Positions 23,200 through 36,220 are shown, counted from the stretch's first letter. The stretch is DNA of 64,000 bases from Stratiolaelaps scimitus (GCA_019614645.1 JABWDB010000004.1:5580001-5644000), one strand, 5' to 3'. A program made the numbers and translations. Notes: generated by a model from the sequence alone, not told the origin.

Positions 23200-24600
23200 T
23201 AATTTGAGACGATACGGTTGGTGCGCGACGGAGGCGGCGGCGGTGGCGCCGCATAGATTACAACGTGTGCGGTGTCTATTGAGTTTCGTCTCCGCGACCC
23301 GACCATTGTCCACTTTCCACTGCTCTTCGCTGCCCACTCTGACCGTCCCCCTTGTAACAACTACTGGCCTCTTCGCGGGAGACTATCGTCCCGCCTCCCG
23401 CAATGTAATGTAGCCGTGTAATCAAGGGAGTGCTTGTCCTGTCTTAAGGACAATGGAAAATCGGGACGAGGTACGAGGCCATGGGGGTTCTGACGAATCC
23501 CTATACCGGGCTTTCTCGCCGTTGCGCTGCCCGCTGCTCTTACCGACGCTTTCGTCCTCGCAGAGCCTCTGTATATATATATATATAGGTTTGGTTACGC
23601 TCAGAGAGTGGGTGTCGGTCTGGATGTGTGCCTTACTTCCGTCTAGTCCTGTAACCGACGCGGCGCGACCGACCTCACAGCATAGAGAAGGAAATACGAA
23701 CAATAACGAACCGGGACAACTAGAAACCGAAGGGAATTTGCAGTACTCACTGCGGGACGGCGAGTCTGCGAATGCTCGCTGGATGGGTAGCTGCGTTGGC
23801 ATGCGTACTTAAGTATCTACTATGTAAGGTCTATAGTATGTGTGTTCTTGCGACAGTCGGTGTGTATGATAGTAGTTCGCCAGTGACTGGGTGCTGTGTA
23901 TGTGCAAGACTGTGTATTCGGGCAGGTGACTACTGTTAGCCAAACGGGCCTATCCTTACATATAGGCTCCGTCTCGCTCTGTCCTATCGCCACGGCTACC
24001 GCCACTGGAAGCAGCAGTTGGTACCGCCGCCTGCTCCTCCATCGTTGCTATTGCTGCTGCTGCGGCGGCTGCCGCTGCCGCCGTCGGCCCACCGTACACT
24101 GCAGTGGAGGCCAGGGCCCAGCGTTAGCCTGCCGGCAGTAGCAGCAGGGTAATTAACACTAATCAGACTAAAAGCTAGCTAGCTAGCCAGCGATCGAGCG
24201 AGCAAGCGAGCCAGCGACTGTACAGCAGAGAACTTAGTAGCTGCTGCCACTGTCCCTGAGGCCGTTGAGGGCGATGCTGCTGCCACTCCGACGCCGTCTA
24301 GCGATTTAGCTCATGTACCTCGCCTCTCTCTCTCACTCTCTCTCGCAATCCCCTCGTTTTTCCCGTTCTAGCTTCTCCTGTGCTTCTCTCTACTTGGTTC
24401 CTACTGAGCCAGCTCGTTCCCTTCCCTCATCCAGCTCTCACCCCGGATCTCGCTCCTCTACTGCCCTGTTCGTACTTCGCATACGAACCGACCTATGGCC
24501 CGGTCCAACCGAGCTTCCACCGTTCCGAGACCCCGCAACGGCTAGACCCCGTGGAAAGCCCGAGTTCGTCCGGAATCCTCTGAGCGGCCGCACTCCGTGA
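23200..24600. other. GC-rich island with GCN triplets and a CTAG run
   Basis: GGCGGC triplets near 23230-23250, a TA run near 23573-23586, GCTGCT-type triplets near 24043-24085, a CTAG run near 24173-24188 and a TC run near 24322-24346. Several low-complexity frames are open on both strands. No recognised protein. Confidence 0.4.
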
Positions 24601-26899
24601 CGATGTATCACAGCAAATACCTTCGCGTGCTCCTCGTGTTCCTGGCCGAAAACCGACATCGTGGCCTCATGCCTACCGAAGGAAGGGATAATATTCAGTG
24701 GAAGCTATTATTTCGAGTGCTCAAAGGAGGAAAAACAAGATGAAGAAGATGGGGACAATGAGGCAGGAAACGAAATTTGGGTCGGGAGACTGGATGGTGA
24801 ACGAATAGCAAGTTGTCGCCACGGTGACTCCTCCTATAGAACGGTATAGCGAGGTGTCTGGCTTTCTGGCTTAGCAGCGATATGGCCCGATCCCCTTGTT
24901 CGTGGTATAGGCCTCAACTCTGATCTTAATCTACGGGGCGGCCCGATCAACGATGGGAGTGAACGACGAATCAGGTGGGACGCATGCACAAATGCCGTTC
25001 TCCCGAGACGCAGGTTTTGCTTGCTGATGTTTCCTTTTGGAGAGCTCCGCAGATAATTGTTGAGATCTGGTGGTGCTCAAATCACTGTGGCGCTGGCCTA
25101 ACTACGTTGTAATCTATAACAATTGGTTCTATACGACTGGTGATGATTCACCGAATATCCGATCAGCACCGAGACACTGCCTCTCCATCGAGGCTCGTTT
25201 CCGTACGATAGTTTCGGTACGATAGACACTACATGGGCAAACGTTGTTCAGTCATTTTGCCACTTGTGTTCAATGATTGAAGACAAGTATACATGCAAGA
25301 ATATTTTCTCGCTGCCCGCGTATACCTTATGTCCTTCTTTATTTACCCCGAGCACGCAAGCAAGCTTATCGTTCATTCGGAGGACAAAAATCTAATCGAC
25401 CAAAGTGTGCCTCGATGCTACTAGCTTGCGTTATATCATGCGTTTGCCATCACTAGTTGTGTGCGCTACCGCTCCCAGGAGAGAAACCTCGGAAAGATGA
25501 TTGCCTATGTCAAGGTGAGCAAGCATAATAGTTGCCGTACCCTTGCGGCCTCATTTCAGGCCCTGTTCCTGCCCTCCCCGGCAGCAACAATAACAGTAGT
25601 GGAGGAAGCATAAGCACAACTAGGCCGCAACAACAATAACGAAGATGACAGCAACAACAACGAGATAACAGCAACAATAACAACGACGAGGCAGGAACAT
25701 CAGTAACCATGATGTAGACGACGTGCACCTTCGCTTGATACAATGTGGAATCGGGTCGGTGGGGTAGGCAAGCCGTAACGTTTTTCCGTCGCGCGAAAGC
25801 AGCAGGCTATCGGGCTATCGCGTGAGGACCGCTTGGCAGAGTAGATAACAGGCACTGCCGGCCGGCTACCCACGTGATAACCGTGGGTTGTGTATGTATG
25901 TGTGTGCGTATATGTGTCTGAGCATCGGTGACTTAGAATGTATAGCGATTCTGACGCAGCTCGGATGGCTACCGCTCGTCTGTGGCTGTTTGTGTATGCA
26001 CGTAGTTCGTAGATAATTATTTCGACGGGAATTTTATAAAGACGGGATTTAAATCATGGGTGAAATCCTCGGCCGGAGCTATCGTCCTTTTTTTTTTTTT
26101 AGAGGAGGAAATTTTCTTCAAACGCACGGTCACCACCAGAGGAGCTCTCGTACTGCTAGGTATGGGATGTACATACATTTATATATATATCATAGATATA
26201 GTAGGGATGTCAGCGTCACAATGCCGCGTATTGCTGAACGGTCGCAGAGAACAATTCGAATTTTCAAAACACCGCAGGAACGGTCTGCTGATGTAACGTG
26301 GGAGACTCTACCACCCTACCTCATCTGTTAAGGTGCCTATAGATACTATGGAGTCGATCAGGTAGCAACAAAGAATCAAGCTCGCGATGTCCTTTTATCA
26401 ATGAGCGAGCGACATCTTCTAAGAAGCCGGGCGCTAAGGCATCCTTTACTTGGAGATGCACCTATCTCTGTAGTGTTTACGTTAACTCGCCCCGTGCGCA
26501 CATATTTCCGTTCTAGAAATCCCACCTTCATGTCCTCAAAACGTGTGTCCCTAACTGCGGTATTATACAGCAACTCTCGATGGACTTGACCAAGTCAGTC
26601 GATCGGTCGGTCGGTCGTATGTGTCTTCGCGTACCGCAAGCACCGGCGGTGTGCTGTGTCAACCGAGCGACGAAGGTCTCTCTGAAGTTGGAGCCTGTCG
26701 CGTTTGCTAACACGATAGGCTTTGCTGTACCCAACGGCATGCCATGAGAGGTGTAGCACGCCGAGGTCGCCGGGGGTTGGTGAGTTCTTCTTACAAGAGT
26801 GGTGGGGCCGTGGAGCAGCCAGTGCTGGCAGATCGCAGTGGGTGAGACAGTAGCTGAAAGCAGAAAGTGAGACAGATATTCGCGGTATTTCCATAATCA
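24601..26899. other. Spacer with an (ACA/ACG)n tract
   Basis: A degenerate CAA/ACA triplet tract covers about 25585-25690. TCCGTACGATAG-type units repeat twice near 25200-25226, and GGTCGGTCGGTCG lies near 26605-26617. A T11 run followed by AG occurs at about 26090-26102. No gene is recognised. Confidence 0.45.
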
Positions 26900-27389
26900 A
26901 CAGTGGTTCTTTCCACGTCTCACTTGATTCTCTGTGCGATCGTCCGCGGGCCGACGCCAGCGGGGTGACGGGGGCAGACGGAGATAGGAGAAGGCCGACG
27001 CCACCACGGGAGGAGTTTGAGCCGAGTGAACCAGCAGCAGCATCAGCAGCGGCTCGGCTGTGGCGGCAGCCCCTAGTCGACTAGGACCTCTGCTGCGATG
27101 AGAGCGCGAACCGCGAACGGGAAGAACTGAACAGTCGGCGGCCAAGAGCCAGGAAGATGTGCCTGGCTGGACGAGGGGCGGTTGGACGCGGGGGGCAGAG
27201 GCAGGTTGCGAACCGCGAGTCATGAGTCGACTCAGAACCTCAACTCGGCTCGGGGCTGGGGTTGCAGCTACAAGCCGAGCCCCAAGCTAAGAGAATATGG
27301 GAAGTTTTAGGGCTACCGCGTTCGGGGAGGACGACAGCAGCGCCCTGCCCAACCCAACTCAACCCAACAGAGCCGTCGCTGCAGCGCTT

Positions 27390-27415
27390 CGCCGCCGCCG
27401 CCGCCGCCGCCGCTG
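27390..27415. repeat. (CCG)n microsatellite
   Basis: About 26 bases of GCC units inside the GC-rich island. They give an artefactual Ala run on the plus strand. Confidence 0.9.
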
Positions 27416-27685
27416 CTACAAGTTGGCCCGCTAATGTCATGGCAGGCTTGGGGTAGGTGGTGGTGGTAGTAGTGGTGACTCCGCTGCCGGAGAGAAGATG
27501 GGTTTAGTTGGAAGCGAGCAGCGCGAGCAAACGCGCAAGCCTGTGGATAGACGGGGAACGTGGGAGGGACGGGAGACGTGGCCGGGACCAGTGAAGAAGA
27601 GTGGGGGACTCAGCGGTTGGCCGCGGTAGCAGGCCAGAGGGCTAGCGGGCCACTGCTGCAAGCAGTCAGCTCCCTCCGGCAGCCA

Positions 27686-27723
27686 GGCGGCGGCGGCGGC
27701 GGTGGCGGCGGTGGTGGCGGCGG
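27686..27723. repeat. (GGC/GGT)n triplet repeat
   Basis: About 38 bases of GGC with occasional GGT, read as poly-Gly on the plus strand. GGT/ACT-type tracts continue the triplet character near 27457-27475 and 27812-27858. Confidence 0.85.
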
Positions 27724-28159
27724 TTGTGAACCGGCTGGCTATTTCTCCATGCAAACTAGTGAGCACTCTGTGTGGCACCCAAGCTAAGTCCGTCGGCTGC
27801 TGCTGCTGCTAGTGGCGGTGATGGCACTGGTGGTGGTACGAGTACTACTACTGCTACTACGCCGCACCGTGATACCGGCGCGGCATTTTTAATCAGAGGA
27901 TGAAACTTCTCTAGCTGGAGCGAGCCCGTGGGGGACTGGACAGGGCAGGGACGGGCTCGCTCGCGAGCTCTGGCTGAGGGACTGCGTGACGGCGGTGGCG
28001 GCTGCAACGGCGGTGGCTGTCTGTGAGAACGAAGCAACCGCCGTCCAGAGACCTGCAAGGCATCCGGCAGCCTGACTTAAGGCGGACGTGCGAGAGAACC
28101 ACAAGGAGTCAGGAATGGGGCGAGTAGGGAGATGAAAGGCGAGTGACTCAGGGAGAAAA

Positions 28160-28189
28160 GTAGAGAGAGAGCGAGAGAGAGAGAGAGGA
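28160..28189. repeat. (GA)n purine run
   Basis: About 30 bases of GA with one GC interruption, lying within the island. It can bind GAGA-type factors or form triplex DNA, but this is only a possibility. Confidence 0.8.
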
Positions 28190-28780
28190 AAAAGACAGCG
28201 TGGATATGCCCTCTTAAGACAGATGCGCGAACGCACACAGACATACACACGAACACATACACGTAAAGACACGACGTGGCGCAGGCCACATGGCCTGCGA
28301 CAGCAGGACAGAGGGTCGGATTGGGTAGCAAGACTAGCAGGGTCGCTGTTTCCGCATGACGAATGGCGGCGGTCTCGGCGACGGCGCGTCCACGGCACAG
28401 GGCCAAAGCTCCAGGCGGCAAACGAAGCCTGACTGACTAGACCTGGCAGAGCGGGCAGGGACAGCCGTCGCCACCCGCTCGAGGAATGATAGTGTAACTG
28501 GAGTAATGCAACTCGAAGGAATATGCGGCGTTAGCTAGGGCTGAGCTGCCTGCAGCCCGAGCCGTAGGCGTGCGGGCAAACTTGACGACCGACAGAGACC
28601 GCGGGCCACGAACCTTGCGGAGATACGCTGGGACAGACCAGCAGCGAGGCTGCGTGCAGCATGCGCACTTGAGCGCTCCACAAGGACAACATTTGTACAT
28701 ACAAAGCAGATGGCCGGGAAGGCTGTGAGCGGCCCGCAGGCAGGAAAGTGAGGCAAGCGCGAAGACGACGGCAGCGTCTA

Positions 28781-29137
28781 TGGTGAAGTTTGTTTGTGTC
28801 CTTTCAACCTACCTGTGCCGGGGATAGCTGTAAAAGAAGATGACACCAACAATGTGGGCACATGGTGTATAGTGTAAAGCTGTATAGTAAAGCTGGATTG
28901 CTCAACTGGCTAACCCGAATTTAAACTACGTTGCAAGTAATTGCTATTTAATTTGAAGATAAGCGTGTAATTCTTTTGTGTGTTCGCTATTTTGATGAGA
29001 CTTGCAGAGCGGCAAATCAATGACATACATGCTTAGCACCTGGTTTGGGACGGCACGATGGTTGTAATTCTAGCACCTCCTCATGGCAGTCACTGTGCGA
29101 CTATCCCTAGCTATGCGGCAGCCCGTGCGGAGCAGGC
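28781..29137. other. AT-rich spacer
   Basis: The composition drops sharply from the GC-rich island. No open frame or other feature is recognised. Confidence 0.5.
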
Positions 29138-29229
29138 CAGGGTCCTTCCTTCTACAACGCCTTGCAGAGGAACAAAGAAGCAATGCTACCGCCCCGCTCG
29201 GGACCATGACGCAATATATATATATATAT
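29138..29229. repeat. Interspersed repeat X, copy 2, ending in (TA)n
   Basis: AGGGTCCTTCCTTCTACAAC, then AGCAATGCTACCGCCCCGCT and CGGGACCATGACGC correspond to the copies at 13444 and 55111. The copy is followed directly by a TA microsatellite at 29215-29229. Confidence 0.5.
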
Positions 29230-29524
29230 GACATGCGTCAACTATAATTACAATAGCTCTAGCGTGCTGTGTACTTCATAGGCAGAATGTGACGATAAGA
29301 AAACTGGCTTGCACGCCACGGCGTGAAATACGCTAACTTGGAATAGAAAATAGGAAATTCTGACCAAATAGATATTAGTATACGTGTGATTAAACAGAAT
29401 TATTTAATTACCGATTACAGCAGCTCTTCTTAATATTCAGTTATACTCGCACTCGTAGTTTCAGATTCCATGCACCCACCACGTGTACAATGGGGTCTTC
29501 CTTTTAGGGCGTATGGGCGTCAAG

Positions 29525-29653
29525 GTGCAACTGACAACCGTTCTCCAGACGAGGAATCCGCGTCGAGCCCAGTGGCATGCTGCATTCGTCTGCGCCTACC
29601 TTGCAACTGGAGGAGACACGTAGGCGCACTGGTTCGATTCCCACCCGTTGCAC
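29525..29653 (+). mobile_element. tRNA-like sequence with perfect B box
   Basis: GGTTCGATTCC at 29631-29641 matches the RNA polymerase III B-box consensus exactly. TGGCATGCTGC from 29573 is an imperfect A box. TGCGCCTAC (29591-29599) pairs perfectly with GTAGGCGCA (29620-29628). GTGCAAC (29525-29531) is the complement of GTTGCAC (29647-29653) and could be a remnant of terminal pairing, though the 129-nt span is too long for a normal tRNA. It is probably a SINE head or a tRNA pseudogene. The LINE-like tail is not present downstream. Confidence 0.5.
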
Positions 29654-30000
29654 TTTCGCATTTAAGGGGTCCGTCTCACCAAGCAGTGCAAAGGCAATAT
29701 CGTGGACGTTAAATATTAGTTGGAGGTGAGCCCGAAAGTATTTCTCGGACAAGGAATCCATGATTCCCTACATGCGAAGCCCACGAGCACAACATCACAG
29801 AGGCCGTTTCGAGTCGTCGACATAAAAGTAATTTAATCACAAGACAAATTAAAGTAATTCTAAAGCATTCCCCTTTCCGAGCGTCGTCGACCCCAGTGGT
29901 AAAATAGGCTTCGTTCCAGCACATCAATCGTCAGATCACCATTGTCATATGCCAGCATTCAGAGCTAGAATGATCGTTACATCCGTTACCGATGTCGAAT
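29654..30000. other. Spacer, no recognised feature
   Basis: Only short open frames without a recognisable domain. Confidence 0.45.
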
Positions 30001-31330
30001 TGTAGCGCCAATTGCTTGCGTTCTCTCTTTCTCTCTCTCTATCTCTCTCCTCTTTATCTCTTTTTTTTATTGTCACAAACTGCCCCGGGACGACCTTCCG
30101 TCACCGAGACATCAGCTGCAAATCACTGCTCGAGGCGCACCATGAGTCAGCTCATAGAGGCCCTCATTTACCGCTATCCAGCGATCGCTTCGTGGATCAT
30201 TCGACAGCAACATTCAAAGATCTCCTATAAACGAACATTAGCCGGCTACCTTTCCTGTCGCGTATATTCCTTCGATCTGCCTAGAGCCGCTCGTGGAATC
30301 ACACTCCCGGTCAGCGTGAAATCACACGCCCCCGTTTTCTTTCTCATTGGTCGTCTGTCTCGTTCCTTTCATTGGCGGGACAAAGCTGCAAACCGGCGAG
30401 ACGCCAGCTAACTTGTCTATAGCCAGCATCAGCGACGAATCCAGTCCGACAATGACGTTAACTCACCACCGGAAACGGCAGCGGCGTTTAGTTGAGGAAA
30501 CGCGCCGCGCATCGAGCCCCGACCACGACCTCCCACCGTGACTGACGCCCGCGTAGTGAGTCCTGCAACATTATCAGGCAGCTATGAAGCAGCAGCCAAT
30601 GAACTGCTACCGACCGCCTAACTCGTACCGCTCGCATCGATTTGCGCCGTTTGTTGTAGCCGTTTCTCGCACCTTCTCTCAATGCCAAACTCCAATGCCC
30701 AGACGGGCGTTTCGAGCTGCCTCCGCTCCGCGAGCATGCGTGCTGCATAGTCCATGCTGCGCTGTAACCCTCTATCCCGTCCCGTGCGAATCTGTAGCTC
30801 TCATTCGTTCAGTGCAAATCACCGTCGCCGGCGCCCTCGTCGGCGTTATTCTTTCAGGTTCAGCCGCCGCCGCCGCCCCCGCCGCCGGAGCTCGCGGCTG
30901 AGTAATTAATATTAATTCGATCGTTAGCCTGTCGCTGTGTTAGCTGGCACGGGAGTCAAATGGAGAAGCGGGCCCGGTGGCCTCGATACTGCTAGGAAAA
31001 GGTATTACTACTACTACTACCACCACTACTGTGAGACTATTGTGGAATACGATGGGAAACTCCCTCTAGCTCGCGACGATGCGCCACGAGACATCCCATT
31101 AGTCCTCCCTCCGCCGAGTCTCGGCGCCGTCTCCGAGCTCCAGTTTCAGCTTCGGGCGGGCATCGGCGAGGGACCACCAGGTCGGGCCGTCGGTGGGGTC
31201 TAGTGCGCGAATCGTCGACCTCGCCCCGGGTTTCAAACAACCCCCAACGGTCGGCTGCCTTCCACCATTGTGTCCACGGTGACGGAGCCCGAGTTCGTCG
31301 CATTCATCAGCAGCAGCCGTAGCAGCAGCC
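30001..31330. other. GC-rich island with TC run and GCC triplets
   Basis: It starts with a polypyrimidine stretch at about 30021-30063, contains GCCGCC triplets near 30862-30885 and a TAC run near 31007-31021, and ends in GCAGCAGCCGTA repeats near 31308-31338. The plus frame at 29992-30411 is open for 139 codons and starts in TC-derived leucine-serine peptide; it is not recognised. Confidence 0.4.
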
Positions 31331-31469
31331 GTAGCAAAAGCATCAGTTTATCGTCGTCTATTTTACTGATTTGCCGATTGGTCTCTGTGTGCCTTTGTGC
31401 GTATGTGTGAGGGGTTCGTCTCGAGCAAAACAGACATGGAGGAGCACGGTCTATGTCTTCTTGTCCTTT

Positions 31470-31509
31470 ATCTTTGTCTCTCTCTCTCCATCTCTCTCTC
31501 TCTCTCTCG
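31470..31509. repeat. (TC)n polypyrimidine run
   Basis: About 40 bases of TC with interruptions, just to the right of the island. Confidence 0.85.
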
Positions 31510-31639
31510 TGTATACAGAACAGGTTGTGTCTAATCGTTCGAAAGCACGAAATGGACCTGCAAAATCTGATCAAATTGATGTATGCGAACGGGTTCCGGT
31601 GATGATACCGCTCTGGAGTTGCTGGGTAATGACGAGATG

Positions 31640-32349
31640 ACAATGATAATCATAATTATTATTATTATTACAACAACAAGCACCTGATACCCTACTACAG
31701 CGAGGGATATCAGTTGCTTGAGGGATTAACTTCTGTATAGTTAACTAGGACAGCACTAATGAACAAATTAATAAATGGCAGACCAGCAGGGTGCAAGTGC
31801 ATTAAATCGCTCATGGATTGAGTGAGGACAGTGGAGTAAATCGATAATCATAGCTCGTATGCAACGCTGTTAAGCCGGGTTAAGCGAGCCTGCCATCGAA
31901 TTGCGTTTGCGACATTGCAACTCCTGCTGAACAAAGACATTTGCTTGTTGTCCTGATTCCCGAATTGGCTATTTTAGTTAGAATGCTCATAGCTGAATAA
32001 ACATCTGTTGTGTTGGCAGTTTCGTCATGCATATGGCGTGCATGCCGTATTGACGTTGGCTAAACCGTTACGTAAACACTCGGAGATAAAGGGATTTTTT
32101 TTTGTCAAAATAACCATTTCCAGTCTTGGACTTTAATGCCCACTGTGTTGTACGTGCGAGATCCGATGTCTGCTGTGACCTTAGTTTGTTGCCCAATGAG
32201 CATAATGACTTCGTATTTGTTGCATTTGCTGTCCGGTGGTCACAGAGACGCCAGTATTGTTGTGGCGATTGAAATCTTTCAGCACCAACAACCCAGTGAA
32301 AGGACTTGCCTTATTCGCGGTGAGACTATTATTTTTGTTCACAAAGCTT
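31640..32349. other. AT-rich spacer
   Basis: An ATT run lies near 31654-31670 and a T9 run near 32094. No gene is recognised. Confidence 0.5.
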
Positions 32350-32439
32350 GGTTGATTAACGGAACTGCACTTTTTTGTTAGAACGCTTAAGTTCTCGTAA
32401 AAAGCAACAGTGATAAAGGAGTGTCCCCCAATGTACAAG
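32350..32439 (-). mobile_element. LINE 3'-end fragment (shared tail family)
   Basis: On the plus strand GGTTGATTAACGGAACTGCA is followed by CGCTTAAGTTCTCGTAAAA and then GATAAAGGAGTG...ATGTACAAG. The first part is the tail shared by SINEs and LINE. The second part aligns with the LINE copy beyond the tail (11411-11450) rather than with the SINE head, so this is more likely a LINE fragment. Confidence 0.65.
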
Positions 32440-33301
32440 ACGATTTACACCACCATTAAATATCATTACTCATTTGTAGTTGACTAGATTATTCACACTG
32501 TGTCATCATAGCTAGGCAAGAGAGATATTTTTGTTTAATAATCCTAGATTTAAAAACTATATATATATATTTGCATTTCTGTATCACTGTTTAACGTCGA
32601 TTGTTGTCACTGTTTGTCACCCAGCTGTACACATGCACGTCAAACATCTTCTATCTATGCTGAGTACCAGTTAATCTATTCAAGTAATTTTATTTCAAAG
32701 ACCGTGAGTAAACCGCCTATAAATATTCTTGCAAATCACACTTAGATCTTAAGTCACCACGTACTCGGCACAGGCATCGTGCAAGGCGAGCCGTGAGCTG
32801 ATTCTATGATGGAACTCGTGCATTGCAATCGTCGCAATCCATGACAGACAAACGTGAAATCCGCGACACAAATTCAACGTGAGGATGGCACGGTCCAAAT
32901 AATAACCCGGCCCACAACTATCGTTTTTCAGATGAGAACTCGTATCGCCCAAAAGCAATATGTGGCCAGTGTACTATGCAACAATGAGTAAAGGGGCCAT
33001 ACTTCTCGAATCACATCTCGATACCCCGCAACAGCTAACGGATCTTCGCTTCAGGTATGACAGGTACCACCGCGAACGACGTCACACCGAAATGGCCACA
33101 TGAGACGCGCCCGATCGGACTACCGACTGCCCCTGGACATCCTCACAACACAACATAGAATGATACATATAATGCCATCAGCTTCATTGCATTGGTTTTC
33201 TCTCTCCCTGCGTACATTCTGCAACGTGCGTTTTCAGCTTTTTTTTTATGTTGAACACGACAATCGTATTCAAGTATATTCGATATAACGCCACTGATTA
33301 C

Positions 33302-33303
<2 letters not shown>
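32440..33303. other. AT-rich spacer
   Basis: Contains a short TATATATATAT run near 32560. No recognised gene. Confidence 0.5.

Positions 33304-33365
<62 letters not shown>
33304..33365. repeat. Long (AT)n microsatellite, 62 bp
   Basis: About 31 AT units with one central G (about 33333) that divides the tract nearly in two. It is self-complementary and can extrude a cruciform. It is the longest simple repeat in the window. Confidence 0.95.
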
Positions 33366-33368
<3 letters not shown>

Positions 33369-35310
33369 GTTGTTTTCCAGCCTAAAGGTTTTGACCTGCA
33401 GATTTTACAAAATATCTACGTTCGATATCACTTCGCCTTGGTGAGTGTGACAGCGATATTTTCTAACTGGAGGTACTATTTTGTGGTTTTGTTATTTTGT
33501 TAGTCAAATCGACAACTTCGAAATATACGGACCAACCGCTACCGTGAATAGATGAGTTGATTGTATGTGTGTTAGCTTTCGTCTTGTTTCCGTCAATTCC
33601 ATCCTGTTCAAGCTCAACATGAATATTATGACCAGCAATCTTCTCCTGAGAAGATGCAAGACACCCATTGTTACCCTGCATTTACTGTCGTATTACAATC
33701 TTGGATCTCACCACTGCCTGGGATAGATCGGGGGACAACGGCATCTCTATGTCGAAATCTCTGCCTAATGCTTACACGTTCCAGCAATGAGAATAAGAGA
33801 ATTAGGGTTTACTACCTAACACATATCGAGCTATAGCTGCAACGGTGCAGCTATCCATATAAAAGCACCTGGGTGCTAGGCATTTGTAGGTACATCTATT
33901 ATATATAATATATGAAAAGAAAAATGTATCTATATTTGTATTTTATCTACCTTCGTGAACGTTGCGAACCATGCAAATACAAAGAACACCGTATCCAGAA
34001 CGAGTCCCGGCGAACGCGAATCCTGGTTACCAATGACCGAAAACTGTGCAGTCCTTCTCCCTCTGTCTCTTGCCTAGTGGAGTGACCGCGAGTATTAGCT
34101 CGTAGTGCTGTTGTTGTGGCTATTGTCTTCGCTTCGCTCACATGTTCACCTTTATGCTCAAGGCAAACAACGGTAAAAACGCTGCATCAGCGCTCCCCCG
34201 AGGACGACGCAGTCGCGTCTAATCGCGCCCTACGGTAGTATAGCAAACTACTCCGATAACCAACGATCGTTCCGATGCTAAACTTCGTCACATTGCTATT
34301 TGTTAATCGACTCGACACGCTTCGCGTTGCAGGCACACACTCTCTGGCTTCACTGAATTTCGATGCTTGCTGGGGATCATATACCGTGTCAGGTGTAAAT
34401 AATGCACCTCCTTGACATAGCAGTCCCGCATCAATATCCACAGGCGTTTTGTTGCGGCCCGGCTCTGCGCCGTTAATACGATTGTCATCCTAAGACGTGA
34501 ATGGAGAAGTTCCCTATATCTACCTGATCCTCTGCTACAACTTTTTGACCTATACGAAAACATATTTGCGTGACATTTCTTCGTGAGGCATAGCTGCCAG
34601 TAAGTTCGTAAGCTGTAATGGCGTATGACAAATGACCTGCTTAAACCAGTGGCGGTTCGTGCACACGTCGACGTCTGACTTGCATGCGACCGTCGTTCCG
34701 CTTGCCTCGATGCTCGCTCGATTAGCCACACTGTACCAAACAACTATAGGTATGATAGTGCAGGAGAGACAACGTGCATGCATAGATTGCATAGAGTGCA
34801 CGTCATTCGTCTAACTACAATGCCGAACATGTAATGACGCAGCGTTGCTTGTCCAGTTACCGCGGAGGTAAAAATATTACGGACAAATGACGATTATTGC
34901 TTGTTCCTTGAGAAAGCCCGGTCAAGCGAGATCAACGTTCTTCAATCGCCTGCCTCGCCCGAGTGCGGCATCGACCATGTGAATGCTCGGAGAATTTCTG
35001 TTAAGTGCTGCTGGTGATTAATCTTCGTCGGGCCACATCGAAGCTTCATCAGTGGCGATTTCGGTAGAGATAACGGATATAAAATAGCAAAAATGCTCTA
35101 TATATAATGGGTGTCATCGATGGTCGATGACTGAATATTGCCGTTGTCTCGCAATAATTGTAGCGTACTCTTCGTAAGGTTTTCATGTTATAATTGTATT
35201 GCCCAGCGGCACTGTCTGTAAACGCGCGTTCGTTTGTCCACTAGCGCTGCACTGTTGTAGAGTGACATCCTCTAGAATCTCAAATGAATATTAAATTGTA
35301 AGCGCCTTTT
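33366..35310. other. Spacer, no recognised feature
   Basis: The minus-strand frame at 34303-34743 is open for 146 codons, but its translation is not recognised. Confidence 0.4.
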
Positions 35311-36220
35311 ATCGATATACCAATGATAATAATAATAATGATAATAACAATAATAATAATAACAACGGCAACAAAACAATTGATCCCGAATTCTGCTCAG
35401 AACCCGCTGTCGCTTTATACAATAACACGAGCACAATGGCCATATCACGAATAAGATCCCCTCCCCTGTCACACAGGCAGAACACATCTATACGTGCATA
35501 GATGATTATACGCCTCTGGTGTGTCTCTATACGCGGTACATTTTGCACATTCATACAGCATTGCTTGCGTGCTCGCATGCTGCATGTATATGTATGCACG
35601 CGTGTCCATTCGTTCGCTCTCTGGTTCGCCTTCTTGGTCGGCCGGCCGGCCGGCTCGCGATTCGCCACTTCGCCGGCTGGCCTGTAGAAAGGCCCGCTTG
35701 TTGTGAATAGACGCGGAATAGACCGGAAGACGTGGAATAAATTACCGCGCGAACAGCAGCAGCAGCAGCAGCGATGGCGACGATGGCCACGGCGGTGGTA
35801 AGCAGCTGTTGCGCAGCACACAATTTGCCTCTCTCCCTGTGCGGCAAGACCAGCAGAGCAGCCGGGCCCCCGACCGACATCTACTGCTGCTAGCACTGGG
35901 GGCTGCTGCTGCTGCCGTTCGTTTCCGTTGGCCGCTCCCCTCGTCGTCCTGCTCGTCCGCCACCCGGTCCTACCGGTTGGTGCTCCTCGTGCTCCGCTTC
36001 GCCTCGTGCTCCTCCGTTCTCTCCTGGGTACCGGCGGATCGGTGGCGCTCCTGCTTGCTGCATATGCCTGTCTGGCCGATTTTCGCATCCCGTCTTTTTC
36101 TCTCTGTTCACATCTCTCTCTCTCTCTCCGTCTGTTTTCCCCGGCTGTCTCGAGGCTCCGCCCGGCCCGGACTACTTTAAAATGAGGCTGAGGTGAGCGT
36201 ATTTTTAATGGGCGTTCCAA
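35309..36220 (-). other. 303-codon open frame across an island edge, coding status doubtful
   Basis: The frame starts in the GC-rich island and is Arg/Gln/Ala-rich, with a cysteine run where it crosses the CAG repeat at 35753-35772. It ends in poly-Leu encoded by the ATA/ATT microsatellite at 35320-35362. No domain, signal peptide or family resemblance was seen. Overlapping frames of 60-120 codons are open on the opposite strand. I regard it as a by-product of composition unless transcripts say otherwise. Confidence 0.12.
35320..35362. repeat. (ATA)n trinucleotide repeat
   Basis: Imperfect run of AAT/ATA units, interrupted by ATG and ACA. Confidence 0.85.

Larger units (their letters stand above)
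26900..28780. other. GC-rich island with CCG, GGC/GGT and GA repeats
   Basis: One of the most GC-rich and CpG-dense stretches of the window. Frames of 100-169 codons are open on the minus strand (for example 27889-28398), but they consist of Arg/Ser/Pro-rich low-complexity peptide. It may be a promoter or first-exon region; there is no homology to support a product. Confidence 0.4.
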
